A stretch of DNA of 64,000 bases from an uncultured bacterium (GCA_905214235.1 CAJMLF010000006.1:11952-75951), one strand, 5' to 3'; counted from the first letter of the stretch, positions 1-8,982 are shown. Notes: generated from the letters alone by a model not told the origin. Program-made: numbers and translations.

Positions 1-43
1 TTGCGAGAATCCACAGTAGCCAACCTAACCAGTTCCAAGTCAT
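1..43 (-). CDS. 5' end of an unidentified gene, cut by window edge
   Basis: Reading leftward from an ATG at 41-43 gives MTWNWLGWLLWILA, a Trp/Leu-rich start typical of a small membrane protein or of a first transmembrane segment. A GGAG lies upstream, and a TATAAT-like stretch sits in the AT-rich region 70-100. Only 14 residues are visible, so no family can be named. It diverges from the small gene that starts at 272. Confidence 0.4.
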   Translation of the reverse strand, partial: MTWNWLGWLLWILA

Positions 44-271
44 AATCTCTTTCGCTCCATTTCTTCGTCATAATTCTATACTCTGATTATCACACATATT
101 GAAGTTCTTGTCCCCACCCACCAGCGGAATTTAAGATTAATTTTTGCTTTTCTTTTTGTAAATCCGCAAACTGTGCTAAACTAAATTTTGGTGTAAATTT
201 TGTTCCAGCAAAGGACATAAGAATAATAATGTAGTTGAAAAGCTGCCCGAACATCAAGGAGGAATTAATTC

Positions 272-457
272 ATGGATAATTTGAGTGAGTTAGCCAAAGA
301 ACTAATCAAATTTGAGCGTGATAACGACTTAAATGACAATGAAGTTGCTTTTGGAAGCCACCTATCAGTAGAGCGGATTCATGATATTAAGTCATCGAAC
401 TCTGCCGCAACTTCTGAAGAAGCCGAATTACTCCAACGTTTTATGCAAAGTAAGTAA
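272..457 (+). CDS. small conserved-type hypothetical protein, 61 aa
   Basis: A 61-residue acidic, cytoplasmic protein with no signal peptide or membrane segment. The ATG follows a strong AAGGAGG at 257-263 with 8-nt spacing, so translation is well supported. The middle of the sequence (ERIHDIKSSNSAATSEEAELL) has the look of a helix-turn-helix-like small protein in which a helix reads the DNA or a partner, and small proteins of this kind are common in lactobacilli. I do not recognise a named family. It is monocistronic and followed by a bidirectional terminator shared with the LacI gene. Confidence 0.7.
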   Translation: MDNLSELAKELIKFERDNDLNDNEVAFGSHLSVERIHDIKSSNSAATSEEAELLQRFMQSK

Positions 458-498
458 TTACGGGGCCAACCCAGTACGAACCGGGTCCACTTACCACT

Positions 499-544
499 AA
501 AAAGAGCAAGCTAGTAATCAAAACGATTGCTGACTTGCTCTTTT
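499..544. terminator. bidirectional rho-independent terminator
   Basis: An 11-bp inverted repeat, AAAAGAGCAAG ... CTTGCTCTTTT, with A-run and T-run flanks. It lies between the convergent small gene (ends 457) and the LacI gene (ends 546) and can serve both. Confidence 0.85.
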
Positions 545-545
545 C

Positions 546-1484
546 TTATTCATGAAATTCAACTGGTAAGGTGACTGACGAAATTTTGGCATTTGGTTCC
601 GCCACCCGTTTAAGGAGGGTCTTAATTAAAGCGGCGGCCAACTTAGGAATTGGCTGAATCACCGTCGGCAGTTGGGGGGCAATGTGGCGGATCAGTTGTG
701 AACCATCATATCCAGTGATGAAGAAGTCCTGGCCCATCTTTAACCCCTGCTGCTGGTAAATTGCGGCAATTTCAAGAGCCTGGACATCGTTTGAAGCCAC
801 AACCCCATCATAAATTCCAGGAAAGGTCGTTGAAAAATCAAGGTCCCCTAGGGCCAAGGGGTCAAAGCTGCGGTGCTTTTCCGTCAACCGGTCCAGGGCT
901 CCCTGCAACCGGTTCAGCGTTGGTGAAGCGGATGTATCTTCGTCGACAATTACCGCAATGTGGCGGGCGTTTTTCCGTAGTAAGTATTCCACGGCGAGTT
1001 GGCCGCCCCGGTAGCTATCAGAGGCAACGATGGGAATGTTGTCCGCCAGGTAGCGGTCAAAGGAAACAATGGGCGCGGAGATCTGGTGGTACTCCTCAAT
1101 ATCGAGGTTGTGGGACCCAGAGATAATCCCGTCGACCTGGTTGGCCATCAGCATACTAAGGTACTCGTGCTCAATTTCGGGGTTTTCCGCCGATGACGCA
1201 ATAATTGCCTTGTAGCCCTGGTTAAAGAGTTGGCGCTCAAGTTCATTGACCAGCTCCGCGAAAAAGGGGTTGGTCAGGTTGGGAAAAATCAGGCCAACAA
1301 ACTTGGAAGGCTTCCCCTGCATTGCCCGGGCCAGTGCGTTGGGCTGGTAGTTAAGCTCCCGCATAGCTTCATGAACCTTTTTAATTGTTTTGGCACTGAG
1401 GGACCCGTAATTATTGATTACCCGTGAGACGGTAGTTACGGAAACCCCAGCCAGTTGTGCAACATCTTTTAACTTTGCTACCAT
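546..1484 (-). CDS. LacI/GalR-family transcriptional regulator
   Basis: A 312-aa sugar-responsive repressor. Residues 3-25 form the LacI helix-turn-helix (KLKDVAQLAGVSVTTVSRVI) and the hinge-helix region near residue 50 reads NALARAMQG. From about residue 60 the periplasmic-binding-protein fold begins (VGLIFPNLTNPFFAEL). The effector domain keeps the usual SFDRY and NDVQALE patches. Length is slightly short of the usual 320-340. Family members bind palindromes with a central CG and release them on binding a sugar or sugar phosphate. It stands alone, so the target operon is not obvious. The sequence is nearest the ScrR/RbsR type, but I would not name the ligand. Confidence 0.9.
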   Translation of the reverse strand: MVAKLKDVAQLAGVSVTTVSRVINNYGSLSAKTIKKVHEAMRELNYQPNALARAMQGKPSKFVGLIFPNLTNPFFAELVNELERQLFNQGYKAIIASSAENPEIEHEYLSMLMANQVDGIISGSHNLDIEEYHQISAPIVSFDRYLADNIPIVASDSYRGGQLAVEYLLRKNARHIAVIVDEDTSASPTLNRLQGALDRLTEKHRSFDPLALGDLDFSTTFPGIYDGVVASNDVQALEIAAIYQQQGLKMGQDFFITGYDGSQLIRHIAPQLPTVIQPIPKLAAALIKTLLKRVAEPNAKISSVTLPVEFHE

Positions 1485-1860
1485 GTTAATTTCCTCGCAT
1501 CCCTAGTGTTAAACTACTTCATTATAGCCTAGTGCCGCCCCAACTGGAATCACTTTCTTTAATTTAGTAAAAATCAAGTATGAAATTACTATCATCTATC
1601 AAAAATGTTTTTCACATGATAAAGTCGGCTGAAAAGGCTAAATTTCGTGGTCAAATTGGTTATTTTAAACTATTCAAAATATAAATTTACTTATTTTATT
1701 TTTAATAGTTCATTGACGCGTATAAAAAATAATGCTACTTTAATTAATAGTGAAATCTTAATAACTTCTTAACTTTTTTGTGCAAAATTATCGGGGAAGA
1801 AAGACAGTCTTCCGATTATCTTTCAACTATCACTTTTTAAATGACAGGGGAGCTTAATCA
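1485..1860 (+). promoter_or_regulatory. AT-rich intergenic promoter region of the muramidase gene
   Basis: 376 bp without a gene, very AT-rich. The best promoter match on the plus strand is TTGACG at 1713-1718, a 17-bp gap, then TACTTT at 1736-1741. It leaves a leader of about 110 nt before the start at 1861. A weak SD (AGGGGAGC) lies at 1847-1854. I see no riboswitch or repeat. Confidence 0.4.
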
Positions 1861-3576
1861 ATGAATCAACAGGTAAACGCTAATTCAAAGCACTTCAAAA
1901 TGTATAAAAGTGGTCGCAAGTGGATGGTTGCCAGCTTAACGGCGGTAACATTGCTCACTGCTACTGGGGTTGTTGCCCACGCTGACGAAAACAACGGGAA
2001 CAACCAACAGGCAGCTGTTTCAAACGTTAACACGGACAGCCAAGCAGCTAACCAGCAAAGTGCCGCAGTAAACAGTGTGGCACCGGCATCCGCAAGCACC
2101 GCTAACTCACAAGCCAACAGCACCGCCTCCAGTGCTACTAGTCAGGACAACAGTGCCCAGGCTACTTCAACACAGAGCTTTGCTGCCCAGACCAATACTC
2201 AGCAGGTCAACCTAAACTCACTTCACTTCAGTAATAACGCTACCTCCCAACGCTTTATTGAAAGTGTGGCACCAGGCGCAATCAATGGCTGGAACAAGTA
2301 CGGTGTCTTGCCTTCCGTAACGGTTGCCCAAGCAATTATTGAAAGTGGCTGGGGCCGTTCTGGCTTAGCTACGCAGACCCACAACCTCTTTGGGATCAAG
2401 GGCTCATACAATGGTAACTCGGTTACGATGCGGACCCGTGAAGTTTACGGCGGTCGGTCTGTTTACATCAACGATTCTTTCCGGGCTTACGCCAACAATT
2501 CACAATCTGTTGAAGACCACGGGGACTTCCTGTACGTCAACAGCCGCTACCGTAACCTGCTTGGCGACACTAATTATGTTTCCGTTGCCCGGAAGTTGCA
2601 GGCTGACGGTTACGCAACCGACCCTAACTACGCCAACGCATTAATCCGGATGGTTCAGACATACGGCTTGAGCCAACTGGATTCCGTAGCCATCTCTGGG
2701 AAGACGGTCATCAACAAGCAACAAAATGATAACTCATCAAGTAGCTACGCAAGCAGCACTAACTACTACACCGTTCACGGTGGCGACACGTTATCAAGCA
2801 TTGCTAACCGCTTCTCCACAACGGTTAACACCTTGGCCCACCTGAACGACATCCAAAACGTCAACCGGATTTACGTTGGTCAACGGCTCCTCGTTCGTCA
2901 AGCAGCACCGGTTAACAACCAAAATACCACGACGACCACAACAACGCCTAACCAAGGGCAAAACCAAAGTCAGTCTACCGCGCCAGTTAACAATAACAAC
3001 ACGGTCAAGACTTACACCGTCAAGAGTGGGGACACGTTATCCGGAATTGCTAACCAGTTTGGCATGAATTACGTTCAGTTGGCCCAAATCAACCATATTA
3101 AAAACGTCAACCGGATTTACGTTGGCCAAACTCTGCAGTTGCAAGCACAAGCTAATAATGCAACGGTTAGCCAACCGGTCCACAATAACACCACTAACAA
3201 TGCTAAGCCGGCCCCAACCCCAGCACCAGCTACTAACAACGCAGCCTACACTGTTAAGAGTGGTGACACCTTGTCTGGGATTGCCAGTCGCTTTGGGGTT
3301 TCCTATGAGCAGCTGGCCCAGCTTAACAACATTGCTAACCCGAACCTGATCTATGTTGGCCAAGTCCTGCGGGTAAATGGTCAGGCGGCACCACGTTACA
3401 ACAACTACAGTCGGTCATCAGCAACGACTAGCGTCCGGGGCGGCTACACCGTTAAGAGCGGTGATACCCTGTCTGGAATTGCTGCACAGTATGGCCTTAA
3501 CTGGCACACCCTGGCACAACGTAATAATTTACAAAGTCCTTACACCATTTACGTTGGGCAGAAGCTGGCCTTCTAA
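1861..3576 (+). CDS. secreted GH73 peptidoglycan hydrolase with four LysM domains
   Basis: A 571-aa extracellular cell-wall lytic enzyme. Residues 14-45 form a KxYKxGKxW-type signal peptide (MYKSGRKW, hydrophobic core, then AHADE). A Ser/Ala/Gln-rich linker follows. The glucosaminidase/GH73 domain (about 124-277) has the catalytic Glu in [13 protein letters not shown] and the conserved HNLFGIKG. Four LysM modules begin at about 301, 384, 462 and 528; each starts YTVxxGDTLSxIA and ends in an IYVGQxL core, and they are separated by Thr/Asn/Pro-rich linkers. LysM binds GlcNAc polymers and should hold the enzyme on peptidoglycan, so the likely role is daughter-cell separation or wall turnover. 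A terminator follows immediately. Confidence 0.93.
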   Translation: MNQQVNANSKHFKMYKSGRKWMVASLTAVTLLTATGVVAHADENNGNNQQAAVSNVNTDSQAANQQSAAVNSVAPASASTANSQANSTASSATSQDNSAQATSTQSFAAQTNTQQVNLNSLHFSNNATSQRFIESVAPGAINGWNKYGVLPSVTVAQAIIESGWGRSGLATQTHNLFGIKGSYNGNSVTMRTREVYGGRSVYINDSFRAYANNSQSVEDHGDFLYVNSRYRNLLGDTNYVSVARKLQADGYATDPNYANALIRMVQTYGLSQLDSVAISGKTVINKQQNDNSSSSYASSTNYYTVHGGDTLSSIANRFSTTVNTLAHLNDIQNVNRIYVGQRLLVRQAAPVNNQNTTTTTTTPNQGQNQSQSTAPVNNNNTVKTYTVKSGDTLSGIANQFGMNYVQLAQINHIKNVNRIYVGQTLQLQAQANNATVSQPVHNNTTNNAKPAPTPAPATNNAAYTVKSGDTLSGIASRFGVSYEQLAQLNNIANPNLIYVGQVLRVNGQAAPRYNNYSRSSATTSVRGGYTVKSGDTLSGIAAQYGLNWHTLAQRNNLQSPYTIYVGQKLAF

Positions 3577-3598
3577 TCATCTAGAATAATTTGTTTAT

Positions 3599-3637
3599 AA
3601 AAAAGCAAAAGTGCTTAACAGCCTTTTGCTTTTTTGT
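3599..3637 (+). terminator. terminator after LysM muramidase
   Basis: Inverted repeat AAAAGCAAAAG ... CTTTTGCTTTTTT, an 11-bp stem followed by a T-run. Confidence 0.85.
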
Positions 3638-3706
3638 CGTTTAAATCCTAAAATAAAAGGTAATATAAGTCCGTTCGTTTCAACGTAAGAAAGTAAGGGA
3701 GAGCCA

Positions 3707-4015
3707 ATGGCGACGCGTATTTCTGGAGAATTACCAAACATTATCAAAATCAGCAGGCTTTTCAAGGTTCTGGGTAATCCCAAGCGACTGCAATTGATCT
3801 ACCTCTTGATTCAAAAGTCCATGAGCGTTTCGGAGATTAGCTCGACGCTGAATTGGGAGCAGTCCGGTGTTTCTCACCAACTGCAGCTTCTCCGGAAGTA
3901 TAACCTGGTCCAGCAGCACCGTCATGGTAAGGTGGTCATTTACCACCTCGACGACCCAAAAGTAATGACCCTAATTGCCGATGCCCTCAGCCATGCAGAG
4001 GATATAGTTAAGTAA
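3707..4015 (+). CDS. ArsR/SmtB-family regulator
   Basis: A 102-aa winged helix-turn-helix protein: FKVLGNPKRLQLIYLL (helix 1-2), SVSEISSTLNWEQSGVSHQLQLLRKYNLV (recognition helix) and HGKVVIYHLDD (wing). The SD GGGAG at 3698-3702 supports the ATG. The usual CzrA-type C-terminal metal site D-x-H-x10-H-x2-H appears here as DPK...SHAED, so the first and last His are replaced. No Cys is present, which rules out the ArsR CxC site. It may therefore not sense zinc or arsenic in the usual way. No partner metal transporter is adjacent. Confidence 0.88.
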   Translation: MATRISGELPNIIKISRLFKVLGNPKRLQLIYLLIQKSMSVSEISSTLNWEQSGVSHQLQLLRKYNLVQQHRHGKVVIYHLDDPKVMTLIADALSHAEDIVK

Positions 4016-4050
4016 AAAAACAGCTGACGAAGTTTCGTCAGCTGTTTTTT
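4015..4050 (+). terminator. terminator after ArsR gene
   Basis: A perfect stem, AACAGCTGACGAA/TTCGTCAGCTGTT, followed by TTTT. Confidence 0.85.
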
Positions 4051-4069
4051 AGTATTTGTGCACGTCTTT

Positions 4070-4303
4070 TCAGACAAACTTGAGTTGGAATTGGTCGTCA
4101 CTCTGAATGTCCTTAACCGTGACGTTTTCCCCGTCATGAAATTGGTCCTGGTCCACCCAAAAGCCAGGATGCTCATGGCTATAAAATTTAAAGTTGTAGT
4201 ATGGTGCTGAGCTCTCTTCACTAACCTTCATCACCCCTTGGGAACCATCGGAGCAATGAATCGTTTGCGTCTTATAATTATCATGGACAAAAATCGTCGT
4301 CAC
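4070..4303 (-). CDS. hypothetical protein, 77 aa
   Basis: I chose the GTG start at 4303 because GGAGGT sits 8 nt upstream; an in-frame ATG five codons earlier overlaps that SD and is less likely. The product (MTTIFVHDNYKT...) is acidic, rich in His, Asp and aromatic residues, and has no membrane segment. The pattern of short strands suggests a small all-beta fold. I do not recognise a family. It lies alone between two terminators and is convergent with the ArsR gene. Confidence 0.65.
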   Translation of the reverse strand: MTTIFVHDNYKTQTIHCSDGSQGVMKVSEESSAPYYNFKFYSHEHPGFWVDQDQFHDGENVTVKDIQSDDQFQLKFV

Positions 4304-4426
4304 TTCTAACACCTCCATTATGGATTATAGCATAACTTTGGTATACCTAAAAATAAAAAGCATTGTCATTTAAATTAATGATCGATTAAGTTAATAATGT
4401 TGATTAAGTTGCACTTACTCTACACT

Positions 4427-4476
4427 TAAAAAGAAGGGCCCACCGCGTTTTTACACGCGAAGGGTCCCTTCTTTAT
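4427..4476 (-). terminator. terminator of MacB-like ABC gene
   Basis: Inverted repeat AAGAAGGGCCC ... GGGTCCCTTCTT around an additional CGCG stem, just downstream of the stop at 4484 on the minus strand. The opposite side is also T-rich. Confidence 0.8.
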
Positions 4477-4483
4477 TTGAATA

Positions 4484-6466
4484 TTAGTCGGCCGTAAGGG
4501 CATCGATTGGGTTCAGGCGGGCTGCACGCCGGGCCGGCAGCAGTGCCGCGATGAAGGAAATTACTACCGCAACCACAAACGCGAAGATCACATTCCCGGC
4601 CGTTATCTGGACGATGTTGTACTTAATCATCCCGTATAAGGCGTGGTTCAGAATTACGGTTACGACAATGACAATAACCAGTGCTAAGACCGCTGAGAAC
4701 AACCCAATAAAGATTGACTCTGAAGTGAACAGACGACGAATATCTTTCTTCCGCTCACCAAGTGCCCGCAGGATCCCGATTTCCTTGGTCCGTTCCGATA
4801 CCGACATGTACATCGTCACGATGATCATCAGTGCGGAGACGAGAAGGGAGATTCCGGCAATGGCGGCAAGAATAGTCGAGGCAAGGTGGACGTATGTGTT
4901 AACCGTCTTCAGGATCGAGCCAACCGTAATTGCCCCAAACATGCGCTCACCCTTGGCATTCTTGAGGTTGTTAATGCGGTTAGCAACCTTTTGAACATCA
5001 GAGAGGCTGTTGGCACTCACCGCCACAAAGTTCGGGCTAGTGACGGCGCCGCTGCCCCGCAGCATCCGTTGCATTGTACCGTAGCTAACCGTTGTCTGGG
5101 CACTAGCTCCTTCACTGAGGCCAGCCACCTTCACCGTCCCGTTAATGGCAACCGGGTCCCCCTTACTGTTTACCCAGTTAAAGGAAATGTTAACCGGCTG
5201 GCCAATAATCTTGCGGTAATTCTTCGCATCGGTCAGCTGGATGGCCTGTTGCTTCGTCAGGACGATCTCATTACTACCTGGCCGGTGACCATGCTTGATC
5301 GAACTGGATGTCACTGACTTATTCCAGGTTGTCAGTGTGGTCCCACTCTGTTGCAGTTTCTTGTACGACAGGCGGTAACCACTGATTATGTTCCCCTTTT
5401 GGACGCTGGACACCCCATCGACCTTACTTAGCCGGTGGAGGGCCCCACTATCAATCATCATTGACTGGGGATCTGCGGAAAGGTTTTGCATCAGTGATGA
5501 TTGGATCTGGTCCTGGGTAAGATGCTTCCCGGTCGGGTTCTTGAATACCGTGATTGACCGGGGGTTGGTCAAGGAATTAATTTGGTTTTGGATATAGCCA
5601 TTAATCCCGTTGCCCAGGCCACTAAAGAGGAGGACGGCAAAAATACCAATTGCCGTTCCCAGCATGATCAGTGAGTTGCGCCAGAAGTTATACATCAGGT
5701 GCTTAAAAGACATCCGGTAGCTGGCCATCGCCGGGAGCTGCTGGGACTTAATCACTGTGGGGTCCTTAGGGAGGTCATAGGCTGGCCGGAGCCGTTCGTC
5801 CCCATCAATTTTCCCATCGGCTAAGTGGACGACCCGGGTTCCATGGTCGGCAACTTCCTGGGAGTGGGTAACCGCAATGACCAGCTTACCATCCTTGGCA
5901 ATCTGGTCCAGCAATGTCAGAACCTCCTGGGTATTTTGTGAATCAAGGGCCCCCGTCGGCTCATCGGCAATAATGATCTGGGGGTCACTGGCAAGGGCCC
6001 GGGCAATTGCCACCCGCTGCTTCTGTCCCCCAGACAGGTGGTTGGGATGCTTATGAGCCTGGTCGCTCAAGCCAACCTGGTCAAGGAGCTTTAACGCCCG
6101 CTTCTGGCGCTCTTCCCGGGAAAGTGAGGTCATGTCCAGGGCCACCAGGACGTTATCCAACACCGTTAAGTGGGAAATCAGGTTATACGACTGGTAGATG
6201 TAGCCGACCATTGACCGCCGGTAGTCATCCAACTGGTGCTCCTGCTTATGGTCAAGTGGGGTTCCCTTGATCAGGACCTCACCGGAAAAGTTACGGTCCA
6301 GCCCCCCGATGATGTTCATCAGGGTTGATTTTCCCCCGCCAGACTCACCTAAAATCGAAACAAACTCGCCCCGTTCAAACTGGAGGTCAATTCCCTTTAA
6401 GACCGGAAAGGCTTCTTTGTCAAGATAGTAGGCCTTCTTGATATTGTGCAATTCTAAAAAAGCCAT
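4484..6466 (-). CDS. MacB-type ABC exporter, ATPase fused to FtsX permease
   Basis: A 660-aa protein. The N-terminal ABC domain (about 1-225) has Walker A GESGGGKST, signature LSGGQKQRVAIA and Walker B IIIADEPTGALD. A first transmembrane helix lies near 255-280, then an extracellular periplasmic-type core (about 290-530). An FtsX permease domain with three helices completes the protein and contains the conserved SVSERTKEIGILRALGERKKDIRRLF. Such mechanotransmission exporters move peptides, antibiotics or lipids. The SD AAGGAGA is well placed and a TATAAT lies at 6495-6500 (minus strand), so it probably has its own promoter although it lies downstream of hrtA. Substrate unknown; bacitracin-type peptide efflux is one possibility. 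Confidence 0.9.
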   Translation of the reverse strand: MAFLELHNIKKAYYLDKEAFPVLKGIDLQFERGEFVSILGESGGGKSTLMNIIGGLDRNFSGEVLIKGTPLDHKQEHQLDDYRRSMVGYIYQSYNLISHLTVLDNVLVALDMTSLSREERQKRALKLLDQVGLSDQAHKHPNHLSGGQKQRVAIARALASDPQIIIADEPTGALDSQNTQEVLTLLDQIAKDGKLVIAVTHSQEVADHGTRVVHLADGKIDGDERLRPAYDLPKDPTVIKSQQLPAMASYRMSFKHLMYNFWRNSLIMLGTAIGIFAVLLFSGLGNGINGYIQNQINSLTNPRSITVFKNPTGKHLTQDQIQSSLMQNLSADPQSMMIDSGALHRLSKVDGVSSVQKGNIISGYRLSYKKLQQSGTTLTTWNKSVTSSSIKHGHRPGSNEIVLTKQQAIQLTDAKNYRKIIGQPVNISFNWVNSKGDPVAINGTVKVAGLSEGASAQTTVSYGTMQRMLRGSGAVTSPNFVAVSANSLSDVQKVANRINNLKNAKGERMFGAITVGSILKTVNTYVHLASTILAAIAGISLLVSALMIIVTMYMSVSERTKEIGILRALGERKKDIRRLFTSESIFIGLFSAVLALVIVIVVTVILNHALYGMIKYNIVQITAGNVIFAFVVAVVISFIAALLPARRAARLNPIDALTAD

Positions 6467-6502
6467 TGTATTCTCCTTACATTTATTTAGTTTGATTATA
6501 CC

Positions 6503-6541
6503 AAAAACCTGCTCAAGGCAAGGGAATCCTCAAGCAGGCTT
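6503..6541 (-). terminator. terminator between hrtA and the MacB-like gene
   Basis: Stem CCTGCT..AAGG / CCT..AGCAGG with a two-base internal mismatch. On the minus strand it is followed by GTTTTTGG, which separates the hrt operon from the downstream exporter. Confidence 0.6.
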
Positions 6542-6569
6542 TATCAAAAATTTATTTCCTGGGAAATAT

Positions 6570-7244
6570 TTACCTTTCCATTGTGAGCTTACCATCCATC
6601 AACTGGTAGATATGGTCAGCAAACTCACGCAGCCGCATGTCATGGGTCACGACCACAATTGCCTTGTGGTGCTTAACGGCCATGTCCTTAAAGAGGCGGC
6701 CAACAACCTTCACCCGGTTACTGTCGAGTGCCGCTGTTGGTTCGTCCGCTAAGACAATTGGCGGGTTAGGGTACAGGGCGCGGGCAATCGCCACCCGTTG
6801 GTTCTGCCCACCGGACATCTCGTCTGGATAGTGGTTGGCGAGTTGGGAAACATCGAGTTCTTCAAGGAGGTTGTTCAGCTCCTCTTCTGACATATTTCCC
6901 GTCTTCTTAATCCGGCGAACCAGGGCAAATTGGTCCTTCACGGTCAGGTAGGGAAGCAGGTTGTACGACTGGAGGACAAAGCCAACCTTGTTCAACCGCA
7001 ATTGGTCCCGTTCCTTAGTCGATAATTTATCTAAGGTTTCCCCTTCAACCGTGACCGTTCCCGTCGTTGGTGTTTGAAGGCCCCCGGCAATCGTCAGGAA
7101 GGTACTCTTGCCGGAACCAGAGGGACCCAGGATCAAGCTTAGTTCACCCAGGTCAGCCGTAAAGTTAACGTCATCTAACACCTGGACCTTACTGATTCCT
7201 TTACCGAAATCCTTACTGATGTTTTTGAGTTCAATTACTGACAT
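6570..7244 (-). CDS. hrtA: haem-efflux ABC transporter ATP-binding protein HrtA
   Basis: A 224-aa stand-alone ATPase: Walker A GPSGSGKST, signature MSGGQNQRVAIARAL, Walker B IVLADEPTAALD and switch His in VVTHDMR. It follows the permease gene by 11 nt with SD GGAGG and is the last gene of the hrtR-hrtB-hrtA operon. In Lactococcus lactis, HrtBA pumps haem out of the membrane and is switched on by HrtR when haem binds. The assignment rests on the gene order, the HrtR-like regulator and the matching operators; by sequence alone it is a generic MacB/LolD-type ATPase. Confidence 0.85.
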   Translation of the reverse strand: MSVIELKNISKDFGKGISKVQVLDDVNFTADLGELSLILGPSGSGKSTFLTIAGGLQTPTTGTVTVEGETLDKLSTKERDQLRLNKVGFVLQSYNLLPYLTVKDQFALVRRIKKTGNMSEEELNNLLEELDVSQLANHYPDEMSGGQNQRVAIARALYPNPPIVLADEPTAALDSNRVKVVGRLFKDMAVKHHKAIVVVTHDMRLREFADHIYQLMDGKLTMER

Positions 7245-7255
7245 TGCGTAACCTC

Positions 7256-8326
7256 CTAACTGTTGAGGGCCCTTACTGGGTCAACTTTCATAATCATCCG
7301 CACCGGTAGTAGGGCCCCAATTCCCCCAAGAAGGATGAGGACAAGGGAGATCAGACCAATCAATGGCCATTTCAAAACCAGCGGGACCGTCATCGGCATC
7401 AACCAAGCCGTCAGCAGGGTCAGAACCAGGCCACCGCATATCCCAGCGACCATCAGGATAACCGCCTGGTCAACCGTCGCCCCAACCAAGTGGCGGGCCG
7501 GAATTCCCTGGGCACGGAGCACGGCATAGTTGGGCATCTTCTGCATCGTGAGGATGTAGAGGAAGACCGCAATAATTACGAGGGAGATTACCATTAAGAA
7601 GCCAATCATAAACATAAAGGTACTGTTTTCTGCCGAGTAACCAGGAAGTTTCTGGATGAATTTGTCAATTGGGTAGTGGGCCAGCTTTTTGAACCGACTA
7701 GCACCCTCCTGCTGGTTGCTAATGATTCCACTGGCAACCACCTGGGGAGCAACTCCCCGGAGTGCACGCCAGGTCGAAAGGCGACCATAAACTACCGGGG
7801 CAACGTTTAACTGGGAATCCTTGGCGAAGCCCACCAGGCGGTAGTTTTCCGCTGTTGAGTTGAGCTTCACTTTGTCTCCCAGTTGGTAGCCCTTGGCCTT
7901 TAAGCTTTCATCAGCGACCAGCTCATGCTTATTTTTGGCGTGCCGCCCGGCAACCAGGGGCATGTTATCCTTGGCAATATACTGTCCGGCATCAAGGCCA
8001 ATAAACTGAACACTTTCCTTATGAGCCTTTCCCTGCGTCCGTTTCATGACGGCCGCGGTTTGACCAACGAGGGCCTCGTGCTTATTGAGGGAACGACCGG
8101 CCAGCTGGTCCTTAGTGATGACGGACTGACCCATATTATCATTGGCATTCTTGTTCAAAAATACCGTCTGGGCGTCCCACGTTGTCAAGGCGGCCTTATT
8201 CTCGTTCGCCAGGCCCAGCATCATTCCCATTAGGATGAACATTAGGTAGCTAATCATCACGATCATGGCAATGATCAGTCCATACCGGACCTTCTCGTGT
8301 TTAATCTCTTTTAAAGCTAAAAACAT
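7256..8326 (-). CDS. hrtB: haem-efflux ABC transporter permease HrtB (FtsX family)
   Basis: A 356-aa FtsX-type permease. One N-terminal transmembrane helix (residues 14-38, YGLIIAMIVMISYLMFILMGMML) is followed by a large extracellular domain (about 45-230). Three C-terminal helices (about 235-262, 285-312, 322-350) flank the cytoplasmic YAVLRAQGIPARHL segment. Start MFLALKEIKHEKVRYG and length fit HrtB. It begins one base after the hrtR stop, with SD AAAGGAGGGG inside the end of hrtR, so the two are translationally coupled. With HrtA it should protect a haem-auxotrophic cell from toxic haem. Confidence 0.85.
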   Translation of the reverse strand: MFLALKEIKHEKVRYGLIIAMIVMISYLMFILMGMMLGLANENKAALTTWDAQTVFLNKNANDNMGQSVITKDQLAGRSLNKHEALVGQTAAVMKRTQGKAHKESVQFIGLDAGQYIAKDNMPLVAGRHAKNKHELVADESLKAKGYQLGDKVKLNSTAENYRLVGFAKDSQLNVAPVVYGRLSTWRALRGVAPQVVASGIISNQQEGASRFKKLAHYPIDKFIQKLPGYSAENSTFMFMIGFLMVISLVIIAVFLYILTMQKMPNYAVLRAQGIPARHLVGATVDQAVILMVAGICGGLVLTLLTAWLMPMTVPLVLKWPLIGLISLVLILLGGIGALLPVRMIMKVDPVRALNS

Positions 8327-8327
8327 C

Positions 8328-8846
8328 CTACCCCTCCTTTGCCAGGAGCGCCGTCAAAGCGGCCCTTAATCGTTTCAGTATTTGGTCACTACTGTCCGGG
8401 TAGCGCAGCCCTTCCTTGATTGCCTCATGAACAAGCGTCATGACGGCCCACTCGGTCGCCGTCACCGGGCGCAACGTGGAATCAACCGGTTGCAGTAACG
8501 CCTCATTGACGGCGAAATGCCGCTTTACCAACTCATAGTAGGGACTGGTATTCACTTGGCTAATAAAGGCGGCCACCTGGTCAACATACGCCGCAGCAGA
8601 TTGAAGGCGGTGGGCACGGATATCGTAATCGTGAAGCTTAAGCAGCGCCTCATGATACAGGTAGGTATACGCATCTGGCAGGTCGGTAAAGTACTTGTAG
8701 AAGGCCCCCCGGGCGATCCCGGCGTCCTTAACAATCCGGGCCACCTGGGCATCTGCCAGGTTGTGGGCACTAAATTCAGTTAGCAACGCCTGCCGGACGG
8801 TTTCCTGCTTAGCTGCCGGTAGGTTTTCAAAGGTTTTGCTTGGCAC
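8328..8846 (-). CDS. hrtR: TetR-family haem sensor HrtR, autorepressor of hrtRBA
   Basis: I place the start at GTG 8844-8846 behind AAGGAGGGG (6-nt gap), giving 172 aa; the frame stays open upstream through the operators but has no SD. The N-terminus MPSKTFENL, the helix-turn-helix (about 28-52) with GIARGAFYKYF, and a C-terminal effector domain fit HrtR. Counting from this start, His72 (KLHDYD) falls exactly at the position of one axial haem ligand of lactococcal HrtR, and His140 (LVHEA) is the likely counterpart of His149. Apo-protein should bind the TGACACNGTGTCA palindromes that flank its promoter and leave on haem binding. Confidence 0.88.
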   Translation of the reverse strand: MPSKTFENLPAAKQETVRQALLTEFSAHNLADAQVARIVKDAGIARGAFYKYFTDLPDAYTYLYHEALLKLHDYDIRAHRLQSAAAYVDQVAAFISQVNTSPYYELVKRHFAVNEALLQPVDSTLRPVTATEWAVMTLVHEAIKEGLRYPDSSDQILKRLRAALTALLAKEG

Positions 8847-8863
8847 GTTTAACCCCTCCTTAA

Positions 8864-8921
8864 GTGACACGGTGTCACCAAACTTTATAAGTATCATAGC
8901 AGCCTGGTGACACCGTGTCAA
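8864..8921 (-). promoter_or_regulatory. hrt promoter with two HrtR operators
   Basis: On the minus strand there is a -35 TTGACA (8916-8921), exactly 17 bp, and a -10 TATGAT. One operator, GTGACACGGTGTCA in minus-strand reading (plus 8907-8920), overlaps the -35. The second, GTGACACCGTGTCAC in minus-strand reading (plus 8864-8878), lies just downstream of the -10 and before the SD. Both match the known HrtR palindrome core TGACACNGTGTCA. A bound repressor would block both entry and escape of polymerase. Confidence 0.88.
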
Positions 8922-8933
8922 TATTACTGAAAT

Positions 8934-8974
8934 AAAAAAAGCATTTCCCGGGAAATAATCCTGGGGAATGCTTT
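8934..8974 (-). terminator. terminator of the alcohol dehydrogenase gene
   Basis: AAAGCATTCCCC ... GGGAAATGCTTTTTTT on the minus strand, a 12-bp imperfect stem with a long T-run. Confidence 0.8.
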
Positions 8975-8982
8975 CACCACTA

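Noticed and set aside
2761..3576. Direct repeats
   Set aside because: They are the four LysM modules of one protein, not a CRISPR array or mobile repeat. No CRISPR array was seen anywhere in the window.
6570..8326. Generic antimicrobial-peptide exporter for the TetR-linked ABC genes
   Set aside because: Gene order, the HrtR-type operators and the His72 position fit haem efflux better.
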